49,488 nt of DNA from Pseudomonadota bacterium (GCA_023415035.1 JAEZLX010000154.1:1-49488), one strand, 5' to 3'. Positions 15,745-24,664 are shown, counted from the first letter of the stretch. The notes: generated by a model not told the origin, from the sequence alone. Program-made: numbers and translations.

Positions 15745-17060
15745 GCAGTGAAGCCATCGCCTTCGGTTCCCTGGTGCTCATGCTGGTGCTGATCTACGCC
15801 GGCCTGCATGTGGCCATCACGCTGGGCTTGCTGAGCTTCATCGGCGTGTGGCTGATCCGCGGCGACGTGGACATCGCCGCGAACCTGCTCGCGCAGGCCG
15901 TCAGCGACTCCATCGCGAGCCACATCTTCGGCGTGGTGCCGCTGTTCGTGCTCACGGGCTTTCTGGTTGCCTACGCCGATGTCGGCAAGGATGCCTTCGA
16001 TGTCGCCAACCAGGCATTCCGCCGCATCCGCGGCGGGCTGGGCATCGCCACCGTGGCCGCCAACGCGGTCTTTGCGGCAATCACCGGCATTTCCATCGCC
16101 TCGGCCGCGGTGTTCACGCGGGTGGCGGTGCCCCAGATGCTGCGCTTTGGCTACCAGCCCAGGTTCGCCGTCGGCGTGGTGGCAGGCTCCTCGGTGCTGG
16201 GCATGCTGATTCCGCCCAGCCTGCTGATGATCCTTTACGGCTTCCTGTCGGACCAGTCGGTGGGCGACCTCTTCACCGCGGGCATCGTGCCCGGCCTGGT
16301 GCTGGCGCTGGCCTTCGTGATCGTGATCCTGCTGATGGCCTGGCTCCGGCCCGGCATGGTCTACGACGGCGAACCGCAGCCGCTGGACGAAGAGAACCTG
16401 ATGCCGCTGCCGGTGATGCTGCTCAAGATGGTGCCCATCGTGCTGCTGATCGGCTCGATCCTCGGCGGCATCTACACGGGCCTGTTCACGGCCACCGAGG
16501 CAGGTGCGGTCGGCGCTCTGGTGGCGCTGCTGATCGCGCTGGTGCGCCGCAAGCTCACGCTGCGCAGCTTCTGGGGCGTACTGACGGAAACCGGGCACGT
16601 CACCGTGTCGGTGAGTTTCCTCATCATCTGCGCCAACATCTACACCCGCATGCTGGCCATGAGCGGCACGCCGCAGGCGATGCTGGAGTGGATGGGCGCG
16701 GCCGGCCTGGGCGTCGTGGCCTTCCTGCTCATCTACGTGCTGGTGATCGTTCTGCTGGGCACCATCATCGACTCCTCGTCGATCCTGCTGATCGTGCTGC
16801 CGCTGATGCTGCCCATCGCGCAGGAGCTGGGCCTGAACCTGATCTGGTTCGGCGTCATCACGGTCGTGGCCGTCGAGATCGGCCTGCTCACGCCGCCGTT
16901 CGGGCTGAGCATCTATGTCATCAAGAGCACGCTGGGGCGCACCCTCAACATGCCGCTGGGCGACATGTTCCGCGGCACCGCGCCCTTCACGCTGACCATG
17001 CTGCTCGTGCTGGCGCTGCTGCTGGTCTATCCGCAACTGAGTCTGGTGCTACTGAAATGA
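15741..17060 (+). CDS. TRAP transporter large permease (DctM family)
   Basis: The 439-aa polytopic membrane protein is DctM-like: GLLSFIGVWLI near the N-terminus, GSSVLGMLIPPSLLMILYG (residues ~152-170), and GTIIDSSSILLIVLPLMLPI (~340-360) are signature segments with the sodium-binding region. It starts inside the dctQ stop (ATGA) and its own stop overlaps the next ATG. It catalyses sodium-coupled uptake of the ligand presented by the upstream binding protein. Confidence 0.94.
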   Translation: MSSEAIAFGSLVLMLVLIYAGLHVAITLGLLSFIGVWLIRGDVDIAANLLAQAVSDSIASHIFGVVPLFVLTGFLVAYADVGKDAFDVANQAFRRIRGGLGIATVAANAVFAAITGISIASAAVFTRVAVPQMLRFGYQPRFAVGVVAGSSVLGMLIPPSLLMILYGFLSDQSVGDLFTAGIVPGLVLALAFVIVILLMAWLRPGMVYDGEPQPLDEENLMPLPVMLLKMVPIVLLIGSILGGIYTGLFTATEAGAVGALVALLIALVRRKLTLRSFWGVLTETGHVTVSVSFLIICANIYTRMLAMSGTPQAMLEWMGAAGLGVVAFLLIYVLVIVLLGTIIDSSSILLIVLPLMLPIAQELGLNLIWFGVITVVAVEIGLLTPPFGLSIYVIKSTLGRTLNMPLGDMFRGTAPFTLTMLLVLALLLVYPQLSLVLLK

Positions 17061-18100
17061 CACGTCCCGCCAATCCCCTGGACGGCTTCACCGTCAACCG
17101 AGCGGAGATCCGCTACATCGGCGACAACCTGCAGCGGCCCGAGTGCATCCTGGCCGAGCGCGCCGGCTCCCTGTGGGCCGCCGACGCGCGCGGAGGCGTC
17201 ACCCACATCGCCCCCGATGGCACACAGCGCTTCATCGGCCAGCGCGCCGACGAACGTTTTGCCAGCGCACAGGACGCCAGCGCCGAGAGCTTCGAGGCCA
17301 AGTACACGCAGGGCACGCTGCCCAACGGGCTGGCCTTCGCCGCCAACGGCGACATCCTGATTTCCAACTTCGGCACCGACCTGTTGGAGGTCATGACCCG
17401 CGACGGCCAAACACGCACGCTGTACGACCGCATCGACGGCCAGCCGATCGGCAAGGTCAATTTCGTGCTGCGCGACTCGCGCCAGCGCATCTGGCTAACG
17501 GTCTCCACGCGCGTCAACCCGTGGACACAGGCGGCCGCCAGCCGCGTGCGCGATGGCTACATCGCCGTGGTCGACGAGCACGGCATCCGCGTGGTGGCCG
17601 ACGGGTTCCACTTCACCAACGAGATCCGGCTCGACGCGCGCGAGGAGTGGCTCTACATCGTGGAGACCACCGGCCCGCACATCAGCCGCATGCGCCTGGA
17701 CGAATCGCATCACGGCGGCGTGCGCCTGACCGACCGCGAGATCTTCGGCCCCTCCCACCTGGGTGGCTACCCCGACGGCATCGCCTTCGACAGCCACGGC
17801 AACCTCTGGTGCACGCTGGTCATGGTGGACCAGCTCATCGCCCTCACCCCGGAGGGCGACAAGCGCGTGCTGCTGGACGACGGTGAACCCGAGGCCAGCC
17901 GCCACCTGCTGCAGAAGATGGATGCCGGCACCGTGACCGCCGAGGACATGCAGCGCGCCCACGGCACCATCGCGCCCTGGATGGCCAGCGTCACCTTCGG
18001 CGGTGCCGACCTGCGCACCGTCTACCTCGGCAGCCTGCTCGGCACCCGTATCCCGTATTTCCGATCACCCGTGGCCGGCCTGCCCATGGCGCACTGGTGA
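17057..18100 (+). CDS. SMP-30/gluconolactonase/LRE family protein
   Basis: The 347-aa protein is a six-bladed beta-propeller of the SMP-30 family. GNLQRPECILAERAGSLWAADARGGVTHIAPDG opens the first blade, and GGYPDGIAFDSHGNLWCTLVMVDQL (~residues 235-259) is the conserved metal-site blade. Family members hydrolyse lactones using a divalent metal. It is translationally coupled to dctM (ATGA overlap), so it likely acts on the imported compound. No signal peptide is visible, implying cytoplasmic location. Exact lactone substrate is unknown. Confidence 0.9.
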   Translation: MTRPANPLDGFTVNRAEIRYIGDNLQRPECILAERAGSLWAADARGGVTHIAPDGTQRFIGQRADERFASAQDASAESFEAKYTQGTLPNGLAFAANGDILISNFGTDLLEVMTRDGQTRTLYDRIDGQPIGKVNFVLRDSRQRIWLTVSTRVNPWTQAAASRVRDGYIAVVDEHGIRVVADGFHFTNEIRLDAREEWLYIVETTGPHISRMRLDESHHGGVRLTDREIFGPSHLGGYPDGIAFDSHGNLWCTLVMVDQLIALTPEGDKRVLLDDGEPEASRHLLQKMDAGTVTAEDMQRAHGTIAPWMASVTFGGADLRTVYLGSLLGTRIPYFRSPVAGLPMAHW

Positions 18101-18134
18101 GCGCCCTTTTCAACGACAAGACCAGGAGACATCC

Positions 18135-18929
18135 ATGCCACGCAAGTTCGTCGATCTCTCGATCTACCTCGAAAACGACGTCATCTCCGATCCGCCGGCC
18201 TTCGCGCCCAAGATCCAGTACTTCAACCACAAGAACTCGTTCGAGCAGATGGCCCCCTTCTTCCCGGGCCTGAAACAGGAAGATCTGCCCGACGGCGACG
18301 TCTGGGCGGTGGAAATGGTGCAGCTGTCCACCCACAACGGCACCCACCTGGACGCGCCGTACCACTTCCACAGCACCATGGACAAGGCGCTGGGCGAGAA
18401 GAAGCCGGCCATCACCATCGACCAGGTGCCGCTGGAGTGGTGCTTCCAGCCCGGCGTGAAACTGGACTTCCGCCACTTCGAGGACGGCTACGTCGTCACG
18501 GCTGCCGATGTCGAGGCCGAGCTCAAGCGCATCGGTCACACGCTCTCGCCGCTTGAGATCGTCGTCGTCAACACCCGCGCCGGCAGCCGCTACGGCCATG
18601 ACGACTACGTCAGCGCCGGCTGCGGCATGGGCTACGAGGCCACCATGTACCTGCTCGAGCGCGGCGTGCGCCTGACCGGCACCGACGCCTGGAGCTGGGA
18701 TGCGCCCTTCGTCTACACCGCGCAGAAGTACGCCGCCACGCACGACGCGAGCCTGATCTGGGAAGGCCACAAGGCCGGCCGCGACATCGGCTACTGCCAC
18801 ATCGAGAAGCTCCACAACCTCGAGGCCCTGCCGCCGACGGGCTTCTACATCTCCTGCTTCCCGCACAAGATCCGCGGCGCCTCGGCCGGCTGGACGCGGG
18901 CGGTGGCCATCTTCGACGAAAGCCTGTAA
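18135..18929 (+). CDS. Cyclase family protein (kynurenine formamidase-like hydrolase)
   Basis: The product is 264 aa. STHNGTHLDAPYHFHS (residues 66-81) contains the HxGTHxDxP metal motif of the cyclase superfamily (H67, H71, D73), which includes kynurenine formamidase and isatin hydrolase. AGG AGA lies before the ATG at 18135. It follows the SMP-30 gene by 34 bp and precedes fumarylacetoacetase, so it is a further hydrolytic step in the same unknown pathway. Kynurenine formamidase itself is unlikely because no other kynurenine-pathway genes are nearby and the protein is longer than KynB (~210 aa). Confidence 0.88.
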   Translation: MPRKFVDLSIYLENDVISDPPAFAPKIQYFNHKNSFEQMAPFFPGLKQEDLPDGDVWAVEMVQLSTHNGTHLDAPYHFHSTMDKALGEKKPAITIDQVPLEWCFQPGVKLDFRHFEDGYVVTAADVEAELKRIGHTLSPLEIVVVNTRAGSRYGHDDYVSAGCGMGYEATMYLLERGVRLTGTDAWSWDAPFVYTAQKYAATHDASLIWEGHKAGRDIGYCHIEKLHNLEALPPTGFYISCFPHKIRGASAGWTRAVAIFDESL

Positions 18930-18935
18930 GCCCGA

Positions 18936-18964
18936 GGGCCTCGTCCCCATGCGGGACTCGGCCC
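18936..18964 (+). other. Intercistronic hairpin before fahA
   Basis: GGGCC-TCG-TCCC and GGGAC-TCG-GCCC arms pair with two mismatches around a CATGC loop. No U-run follows, so it may be a transcript-stabilising or processing hairpin rather than a terminator. It sits six bases after the cyclase stop. Confidence 0.35.
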
Positions 18965-19030
18965 CCCGAACGCACGATCCGGCCCGGTCTGATCCGGTGC
19001 CGGCCCTGCCATTCCCCCGACACCAACACC

Positions 19031-20353
19031 ATGAGCCTGAACCACACCCACGACCCGTCCGCCCGCAGCTGGCTCGAGTCGGCCAATGCCGCCGGTGGCG
19101 ATTTCCCGATCCAGAACCTGCCCTTCGGCGTGTTCCGCCGCCAGGGCAGCAACGAAGCCTTCCGCGGCGGCGTGGCCATCGGCGACCAGGTCATCGACCT
19201 GGCGGCGCTGGCGGCCTCCGGCAGTCTCGCCGGCCTGGCTGCCGACGCCGCGACCGCAGCCGCGCAACCGGAGCTCAACACCCTGCTCGCCATGGGCCCG
19301 GCCGCCTGGCAGGCCCTGCGCCATGCGCTGTTCGACGGCCTCAAGGCCGGTGCCAGCGGCGCGGTGGCCGACGCCCTGCGCGCCAGCCTCGTGCCCCAGG
19401 CCGGCATCGAGCACCGCGTGCCCACGCGCATCGGTGACTACACCGACTTCTACACCTCCATCCACCACGCGCGCAACGTCGGCCGCGTGATCCGCCCCGA
19501 CAACCCGCTCACGCCCAACTTCCAGTGGCTACCCATCGCCTACCACGGCCGGGCCTCCAGCGTGGTTGTCAGCGGCACGCCCTTCCACCGGCCGCTGGGC
19601 CAGGCCATGGCCCCCGGCGCCAGCGCCCCGGTGTACGGCCCCTGCCGGCGCCTCGACTACGAGCTGGAGATGGGTTTCTACGTCGGACCGGGCAACGCGC
19701 TGGGCCGCCCCATCCCGATCGCCGAGGCCGAGCAGCACATCTTCGGCATGTGCCTGCTCAACGACTGGTCGGCGCGCGACCACCAGTTCTGGGAGATGGA
19801 CCCGCTCGGCCCCTTCCTCGGCAAGAACTTCTGCACCACGGTCTCGCCCTGGATCGTGACGATGGAGGCGCTGGCGCCCTTCCGCGTGCCCTTCGAGCGC
19901 CCCGCCGACGAGCCGCAGCCCCTGCCCTACCTCGATGGTGCGGACAACCGGGCCCGCGGCGGCGTGGACGTGCAGCTCGAAGTGCGGCTGCAAAGCACCC
20001 GGCACCGCAACGCCGGCCACGCGGGCGACCGCCTCTCGGCCACGAGCTTCCGCCACCAGTACTGGACCATCGCGCAGATGCTCGCCCAGCACACCAACAA
20101 CGGCTGCAACCTGCAGCCAGGCGACCTGCTGGGCACCGGCACCATCTCCGGCCCCACCTACGAGGAAGCGGGCGCCATCGTCGAGCTCTCCCTCGGCGGC
20201 ACCAGGCCCATCCCGCTGCCGGCGACGGGCGAGACCCGCACCTTCCTGGAAGACGGCGACACCGTCATCCTGCGGGGCTGGTGCGAAAAACCGGGTGCGG
20301 TCCGCATCGGCTTCGGCGAGAGCCGGGGTGAGGTGCTGCCGGCGGTGGCGTGA
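19031..20353 (+). CDS. fahA: Fumarylacetoacetase (fumarylacetoacetate hydrolase)
   Basis: The 440-aa product has the two-domain length of true fumarylacetoacetases. The N-terminal SH3-like domain (residues 15-120, DFPIQNLPFGVF) is followed by the catalytic domain with GDYTDFYTSIHHARNVG (D139 metal ligand, H146 general base), LNDWSARDHQFWEMDPLGPFLGK and LGTGTISGP. The enzyme splits fumarylacetoacetate into fumarate and acetoacetate, the last step of homogentisate breakdown. No homogentisate dioxygenase gene lies in the window. There is no good Shine-Dalgarno before the ATG. The gene lies 101 bp after the cyclase gene and probably belongs to the tetR-TRAP operon. Confidence 0.93.
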   Translation: MSLNHTHDPSARSWLESANAAGGDFPIQNLPFGVFRRQGSNEAFRGGVAIGDQVIDLAALAASGSLAGLAADAATAAAQPELNTLLAMGPAAWQALRHALFDGLKAGASGAVADALRASLVPQAGIEHRVPTRIGDYTDFYTSIHHARNVGRVIRPDNPLTPNFQWLPIAYHGRASSVVVSGTPFHRPLGQAMAPGASAPVYGPCRRLDYELEMGFYVGPGNALGRPIPIAEAEQHIFGMCLLNDWSARDHQFWEMDPLGPFLGKNFCTTVSPWIVTMEALAPFRVPFERPADEPQPLPYLDGADNRARGGVDVQLEVRLQSTRHRNAGHAGDRLSATSFRHQYWTIAQMLAQHTNNGCNLQPGDLLGTGTISGPTYEEAGAIVELSLGGTRPIPLPATGETRTFLEDGDTVILRGWCEKPGAVRIGFGESRGEVLPAVA

Positions 20354-20426
20354 GCGTGCCGCGGGCGCTGCCGAAACAGGAGCAAGGGCGCCCGCGCGCA
20401 CCAGTCCCGGGCCTTTCCGTCACGGT

Positions 20427-20444
20427 TGGTGTGCCGGCACACCA
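20427..20444. promoter_or_regulatory. 18-bp perfect palindrome upstream of uracil permease
   Basis: TGGTGTGCCGGCACACCA is a perfect spacerless palindrome about 115 bp before the permease ATG. It has no T-run, and a spacerless dyad makes a poor terminator, so an operator for a dimeric regulator is the better reading. Confidence 0.45.
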
Positions 20445-20558
20445 GGCGTGTGCGCCCCGCATGGCGCGGCCAAACGACACTGCAAAATTTCGCTTGGCGG
20501 GCGCCGCCGCTCCCTCGACAATCACGCCGTTACAAACACCACGACGGAGTGAGAACCT

Positions 20559-21848
20559 ATGGGCCTTTTCAACTGGACCGAGAAACCAGCCAGCACGCTG
20601 TCCGATGGCGGCGTGATCGCGCCTGACGAGCGGCTGCCCTGGCCGCAGACCGGCATGATGGGCATCCAGCACCTGATTGCCATGTTCGGCGCCACGGTGC
20701 TGGCGCCGATCCTGATGGGCTTCGATCCCAATGTCGCCATCCTCATGAGCGGCATCGGCACGCTGATCTTCTTCCTCATCACCGGCGGCAAGGTGCCCAG
20801 CTACCTGGGTTCGAGCTTCGCCTTCATCGGCGTGGTGATCGCGGCCAGCGGCTACGGCGGCCAGGGCCCCAACACCAACATCGGCGTCGCCCTGGGCGGC
20901 ATCATCGCCTGCGGTGTCGTCTACTTCATCATCGGTGCGATCGTACAGGCCATCGGCACCGGCTGGATCGAGCGCTTCATGCCGCCGGTGGTCACCGGCG
21001 CCGTGGTCGCCGTGATCGGCCTGAACCTGGCGGGCGTGCCCATCAAGAACATGGCGCCGACCGACTTCGACAAGTGGATGCAGGCCATCACCTTCGTCAG
21101 CGTCGCGCTGGTGGCCGTGTTCACGCGCGGCATGGTGCAGCGCCTGCTCATCCTCATGGGCCTGATCGTCGCCAGCATCATCTACGCGGTGCTGGCCAAC
21201 GGCCTGGGCCTGGGCCAGCCGCTGGACCTCTCGGGCATCGCCAACGCCGCCTGGTTCGGCATGCCCCAGTTCAGCGCCCCGGTGTTCCAGGGCAACGCCA
21301 TGTTGCTGATCGCGCCGGTGGCCATCATCCTGGTGGCCGAGAACCTGGGCCACATCAAGGCCGTGACCGCCATGACCGGCAAGAACCTCGACCCGTACAT
21401 GGGCCGCGCCTTCATGGGCGACGGCATCGCCACCGTGATCGCCGGCAGCGCGGGCGGCACCGGCGTGACCACCTACGCCGAGAACATCGGCGTCATGGCC
21501 GCCACCAAGATCTACTCCACGGCGGTGTTCGTGGTCGCCGGCCTGATGGCCATCGTGCTGGGCTTCTCGCCCAAGTTCGGCGCCCTGATCCAGGCCATCC
21601 CGCTGGCGGTGATGGGCGGCGTGTCCATCGTCGTGTTCGGCCTGATCGCAGTGGCCGGCGCCAAGATCTGGGTCGACAACAAGGTGGACTTCTCCGACAA
21701 CCGCAACCTGCTGGTGGCCGCGATCACCCTGATCCTGGGCACCGGCGACTACACGCTCAAGTTCGGCGAGTTCGCGCTCGGCGGTATCGGCACCGCGACC
21801 TTCGGCGCCATCCTGCTGTGGGCGCTGCTGGGCCGCAGCAAGCGCTGA
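20559..21848 (+). CDS. NCS2 family uracil permease (UraA/RutG-like)
   Basis: The product is 429 aa with about 14 membrane segments. The opening GVIAPDERLPWPQTGMMGIQHLIAMFGATVL, GSSFAFIGVVIAA and the substrate-site segments AENLGHIKAVTAMTG and GSAGGTGVTTYAENIGVMA are typical of UraA/RutG nucleobase:proton symporters. The DERLP N-terminus is closer to my memory of RutG than of UraA, but no rut genes are adjacent. GGAGTGAG precedes the ATG. It is monocistronic, between fahA and pilU, with an 18-bp palindrome upstream. Confidence 0.9.
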   Translation: MGLFNWTEKPASTLSDGGVIAPDERLPWPQTGMMGIQHLIAMFGATVLAPILMGFDPNVAILMSGIGTLIFFLITGGKVPSYLGSSFAFIGVVIAASGYGGQGPNTNIGVALGGIIACGVVYFIIGAIVQAIGTGWIERFMPPVVTGAVVAVIGLNLAGVPIKNMAPTDFDKWMQAITFVSVALVAVFTRGMVQRLLILMGLIVASIIYAVLANGLGLGQPLDLSGIANAAWFGMPQFSAPVFQGNAMLLIAPVAIILVAENLGHIKAVTAMTGKNLDPYMGRAFMGDGIATVIAGSAGGTGVTTYAENIGVMAATKIYSTAVFVVAGLMAIVLGFSPKFGALIQAIPLAVMGGVSIVVFGLIAVAGAKIWVDNKVDFSDNRNLLVAAITLILGTGDYTLKFGEFALGGIGTATFGAILLWALLGRSKR

Positions 21849-21925
21849 CCACACACCGGACGGACACGCTGCGCTGCCGGCCTGTCCGTCCGCCCTACGC
21901 AACCGCATCCCTCTCTCCCCACCTC

Positions 21926-23059
21926 ATGTCTTCGCCATACGATCCCGCCAGCCACCAGGAAGACCTCGGACACTACCTCTCCACCATGGTGGCACGCGGC
22001 GCGTCCGACCTGTTCATCTCGGTCGGCAGTCCTCCCGCCATCAAGGTGCAGGGCCTTGTGCAGCGACTGGACGAGCCCGAGCTGAACGAGGTGCAGACCC
22101 AGCGCCTGGCGTATTCGGTGATGAAGGAGGCGCAGATCCGGGAGTTCGAATCCACCCTCGAATGCGACCTGGCCATCGCCCTGCCCGGACTGGGGCGATT
22201 CCGGGTCAACGTGTTCCGCCAGCGCGGCGACGTCGCGATGGTGGTGCGCCACATCAACAGCAGGATCCCCTCGCTCGACACCCTGCGCATGCCCCCGGTC
22301 ACGCAAAAGCTCGCCATGCTGCGGCGCGGACTCGTGCTCGTCGTCGGTGCGGCAGGCTCCGGCAAGTCGACCACGCTGGCCTCCATGATCGACTACCGCA
22401 ATCACCACGCGCCGGGGCACATCCTGACCGTGGAGGACCCGATGGAGTTCGAGCACAGCCACGGACAGTCGATCATCGACCAGCGCGAGGTCGGCCTGGA
22501 CACGCACTCGTTCCACGAGGCGCTGCGGCGTGCGATGCGCGAGGCGCCCGACGTCATCATGATCGGCGAGATCCGCGACCGCGAGACCATGCAGCACGCC
22601 ATGGCCTACGCCGAAACCGGGCACCTGTGCATGTCCACCCTGCACGCGAACAACGCCAACCAGGCCATCCAGCGCATCCTCAATTTCTTCCCGGAAACCG
22701 CGCACCGGCAGGTGCTGATGGACCTGTCGCTGAACCTCAAGGGCGTCATCGGGCAGCGCCTGATCCGCAGCACCTCGGGCCGGCTGGTGCCGGCGGTCGA
22801 GGTGATGCTGCTGTCGGCCTACGTGGCCGACCTGATCCAGAAGGGCCAGACCGACGACATCAAGGAGGCCATGGCCAAGAGCAACGAGCAGGGCATGTGC
22901 ACCTTCGACCAGTCGCTCTACGAGCTATACATGCGCGGCGACCTCACCGCCGAGCAGGCCATCGAGCACGCGGACTCGCGCACCGACCTGTCCCTGCGCA
23001 TCCGCCTGCACAGCCACCAGCGCCCGAACACGGCATCGCTCAAGGTCGTTGGCGGCTGA
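21926..23059 (+). CDS. pilU: PilT/PilU-type twitching motility ATPase
   Basis: The 377-aa hexameric ATPase powers type IV pilus retraction at the cytoplasmic face of the pilus machine. Walker A is GAAGSGKST (residues 141-149) and Walker B lies in PDVIMIGEIRD (208-218); the conserved His motif TLHANNANQAIQRILNFFP follows. The N-terminus (MVARGASDLFISVGSPPAIKVQG) and C-terminus match PilU better than PilT. The frame is open far upstream; ATG 21926 starts the homologous region, without a clear Shine-Dalgarno. pilT, usually upstream of pilU, is absent from this window. Confidence 0.9.
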   Translation: MSSPYDPASHQEDLGHYLSTMVARGASDLFISVGSPPAIKVQGLVQRLDEPELNEVQTQRLAYSVMKEAQIREFESTLECDLAIALPGLGRFRVNVFRQRGDVAMVVRHINSRIPSLDTLRMPPVTQKLAMLRRGLVLVVGAAGSGKSTTLASMIDYRNHHAPGHILTVEDPMEFEHSHGQSIIDQREVGLDTHSFHEALRRAMREAPDVIMIGEIRDRETMQHAMAYAETGHLCMSTLHANNANQAIQRILNFFPETAHRQVLMDLSLNLKGVIGQRLIRSTSGRLVPAVEVMLLSAYVADLIQKGQTDDIKEAMAKSNEQGMCTFDQSLYELYMRGDLTAEQAIEHADSRTDLSLRIRLHSHQRPNTASLKVVGG

Positions 23060-23113
23060 GTGCCACAGCCCGTCCGTTCCTTGCGCCGGGCCAGCCGCAG
23101 CCTGTGACGTTGC

Positions 23114-24610
23114 TCAGTCGATCTTCACGTACTCGTAGTCGATCGGCTGCTGGTTGATGCCCATGCGCGGCGGCGCGATCCAGCTGGCGTACTGACCCGG
23201 CTGGTGGCACGGCTTCATCAGCGAGCTGATGAACTGCAGGTCCTCGGCATTGGGCAGCCACTCGTCGCGGCTCGCGGCCCATGTCTCGGCGCCCAGCACC
23301 TCGCCGCTCGGGCTGATGTGATGGCCGGCGAACTCGCCGATCCGGCGGTTGAAGCCCTTGTGCGGCTGGGTGATGCAAAAGTCGATGCCGGCCTTCTCGA
23401 TGATCTTGTTCCAGCGGTCGATGCCGCCCTGGCAATCGGCAATGTAGTCGTCCAGCAAACGGCTGTTGATGGCACGCAGCGCAGGCACCTCCTCCGACAC
23501 GATGCGGCCGTCGATCACGCGCTGCACCGGGTAGGTCGCGTCCTGCAGTTGGTGGTCGTCGTTCAGCCGGACTTCGTTGAAGCGGCCCTTGAGGCCGGCG
23601 CTAAAGGCCTCGGCACCGTTGGACGATATCTCCGAGCCGAACAGGTCGCGCGTCACGCTCATGTGGAAGTTGGCCTTGCGCTGCAGCAACGGCAGGTCCA
23701 CCACACCCAGGGCACGGATGCGCTCGACATCGTAGGGATCGGTGATGCCCGCCTTGTTCATCGCGGCGCAGGTGGCCTCGATCGTGCGGCCCACACCGGT
23801 CTCGCCCACGAACAGGTGGTGCGCCTCCTCGGTCAGCATGAAGCGGCACGAGCGGCTGAGCGGATCGAATCCGCTTTCGGCCAGCGCCGCCAGCTGCATC
23901 TTGCCGTCGCGGTCGGTGAAGTAGGTGAACATGAAAAAGCTCAGCCAGTCGGGTGTCTTCTCGTTGAAGGCGCCGAGGATGCGCGGGTTGTCCTGCTGAC
24001 CGCTGCGCCGCTCCAGCAGCGCCTGGGCTTCCTCGCGACCGTCCTTGCCGAAGTACTTGACCAGCAGGTACACCATGGCCCAGAGGTGCCGCCCCTCCTC
24101 GACGTTCACTTGGAACAGGTTGCGCATGTCGTACAGACTTGGCGCGGTCGCGCCCAGGTGGCGCTGCTGCTCCACCGACGCCGGCTCGGTGTCGCCCTGC
24201 ACCACGATCAGGCGCTTGAGCAGCGAGCGGTATTCGCCCGGCACCTCCTGCCATGCCGGCTCGCCCTTGTGCTTGCCGTGCGGAATGGTGCGCCCCTCCA
24301 CCTTGGGGGCCAGCAGGATGCCCCAGCGGTACTCGGGCATCTTCACGTAGCCGAACTTGGCCCAGCCCGCCGGATCGACGCCCACCGCCGTGCGCAGATA
24401 GACCTCGGCCTCCTGGAAGCCCTCGGGTCCCATCTCCCGCCACCACTCCAGGTATTTGGGATGCCAGCTCTCCAGCGCGCGCAGCAGCTGGCGGTCGCTG
24501 GACAGGTCCACGTTGTTGGGAATGGCGTCGTCGTAGTTGACCTCGACAAAGCGGTCGCTCTGAACGGCCTCACGGTCCTCGACCAGGCTGTCGGCGTTGA
24601 GATGGCTCAT
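23114..24610 (-). CDS. boxB: Benzoyl-CoA 2,3-epoxidase oxygenase subunit BoxB
   Basis: The product is 498 aa. It is the di-iron epoxidase of the aerobic box pathway, converting benzoyl-CoA to its 2,3-epoxide with electrons from the reductase BoxA. Two ExxH motifs, E172-GR-H175 and E262-AH-H265, plus E142 and D233, supply the expected six di-iron ligands. GGGGA stands about 9 bases before the ATG at 24610; the frame extends 15 codons further upstream but that stretch is promoter. No boxA, boxC, boxD or boxR lies in this window. The upstream gap contains three TGCA tetramers, the core seen in BoxR/BzdR-type operators. Confidence 0.93.
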   Translation of the reverse strand: MSHLNADSLVEDREAVQSDRFVEVNYDDAIPNNVDLSSDRQLLRALESWHPKYLEWWREMGPEGFQEAEVYLRTAVGVDPAGWAKFGYVKMPEYRWGILLAPKVEGRTIPHGKHKGEPAWQEVPGEYRSLLKRLIVVQGDTEPASVEQQRHLGATAPSLYDMRNLFQVNVEEGRHLWAMVYLLVKYFGKDGREEAQALLERRSGQQDNPRILGAFNEKTPDWLSFFMFTYFTDRDGKMQLAALAESGFDPLSRSCRFMLTEEAHHLFVGETGVGRTIEATCAAMNKAGITDPYDVERIRALGVVDLPLLQRKANFHMSVTRDLFGSEISSNGAEAFSAGLKGRFNEVRLNDDHQLQDATYPVQRVIDGRIVSEEVPALRAINSRLLDDYIADCQGGIDRWNKIIEKAGIDFCITQPHKGFNRRIGEFAGHHISPSGEVLGAETWAASRDEWLPNAEDLQFISSLMKPCHQPGQYASWIAPPRMGINQQPIDYEYVKID

Positions 24611-24629
24611 GGCAGTCCCCTCGGGTGAA

Positions 24630-24664
24630 TGCACTTTTGTGCAAGTTACAAACAAGGAACTGCA
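24630..24664. promoter_or_regulatory. TGCA-rich operator-like site upstream of boxB
   Basis: TGCAC-TTTT-GTGCA (24630-24643) is a perfect 5-bp-arm dyad, 20 bp before the boxB start. A third TGCA sits inside CTGCAG (24661-24664). BoxR/BzdR repressors of aerobic and anaerobic benzoate genes are known to recognise repeated TGCA cores, so regulation by a BoxR encoded elsewhere is plausible. Confidence 0.5.

Noticed and set aside
15210..17036. 608-codon minus-strand open frame opposite dctQM
   Set aside because: The translation is dominated by His, Gln, Asp and Arg, the mirror image of a Leu/Val/Ala-rich membrane protein. No domain or start signal.
20265..21908. 547-codon minus-strand open frame opposite the uracil permease
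   Set aside because: Same His/Asp/Gly-rich mirror composition; the plus strand encodes a full-length known transporter.
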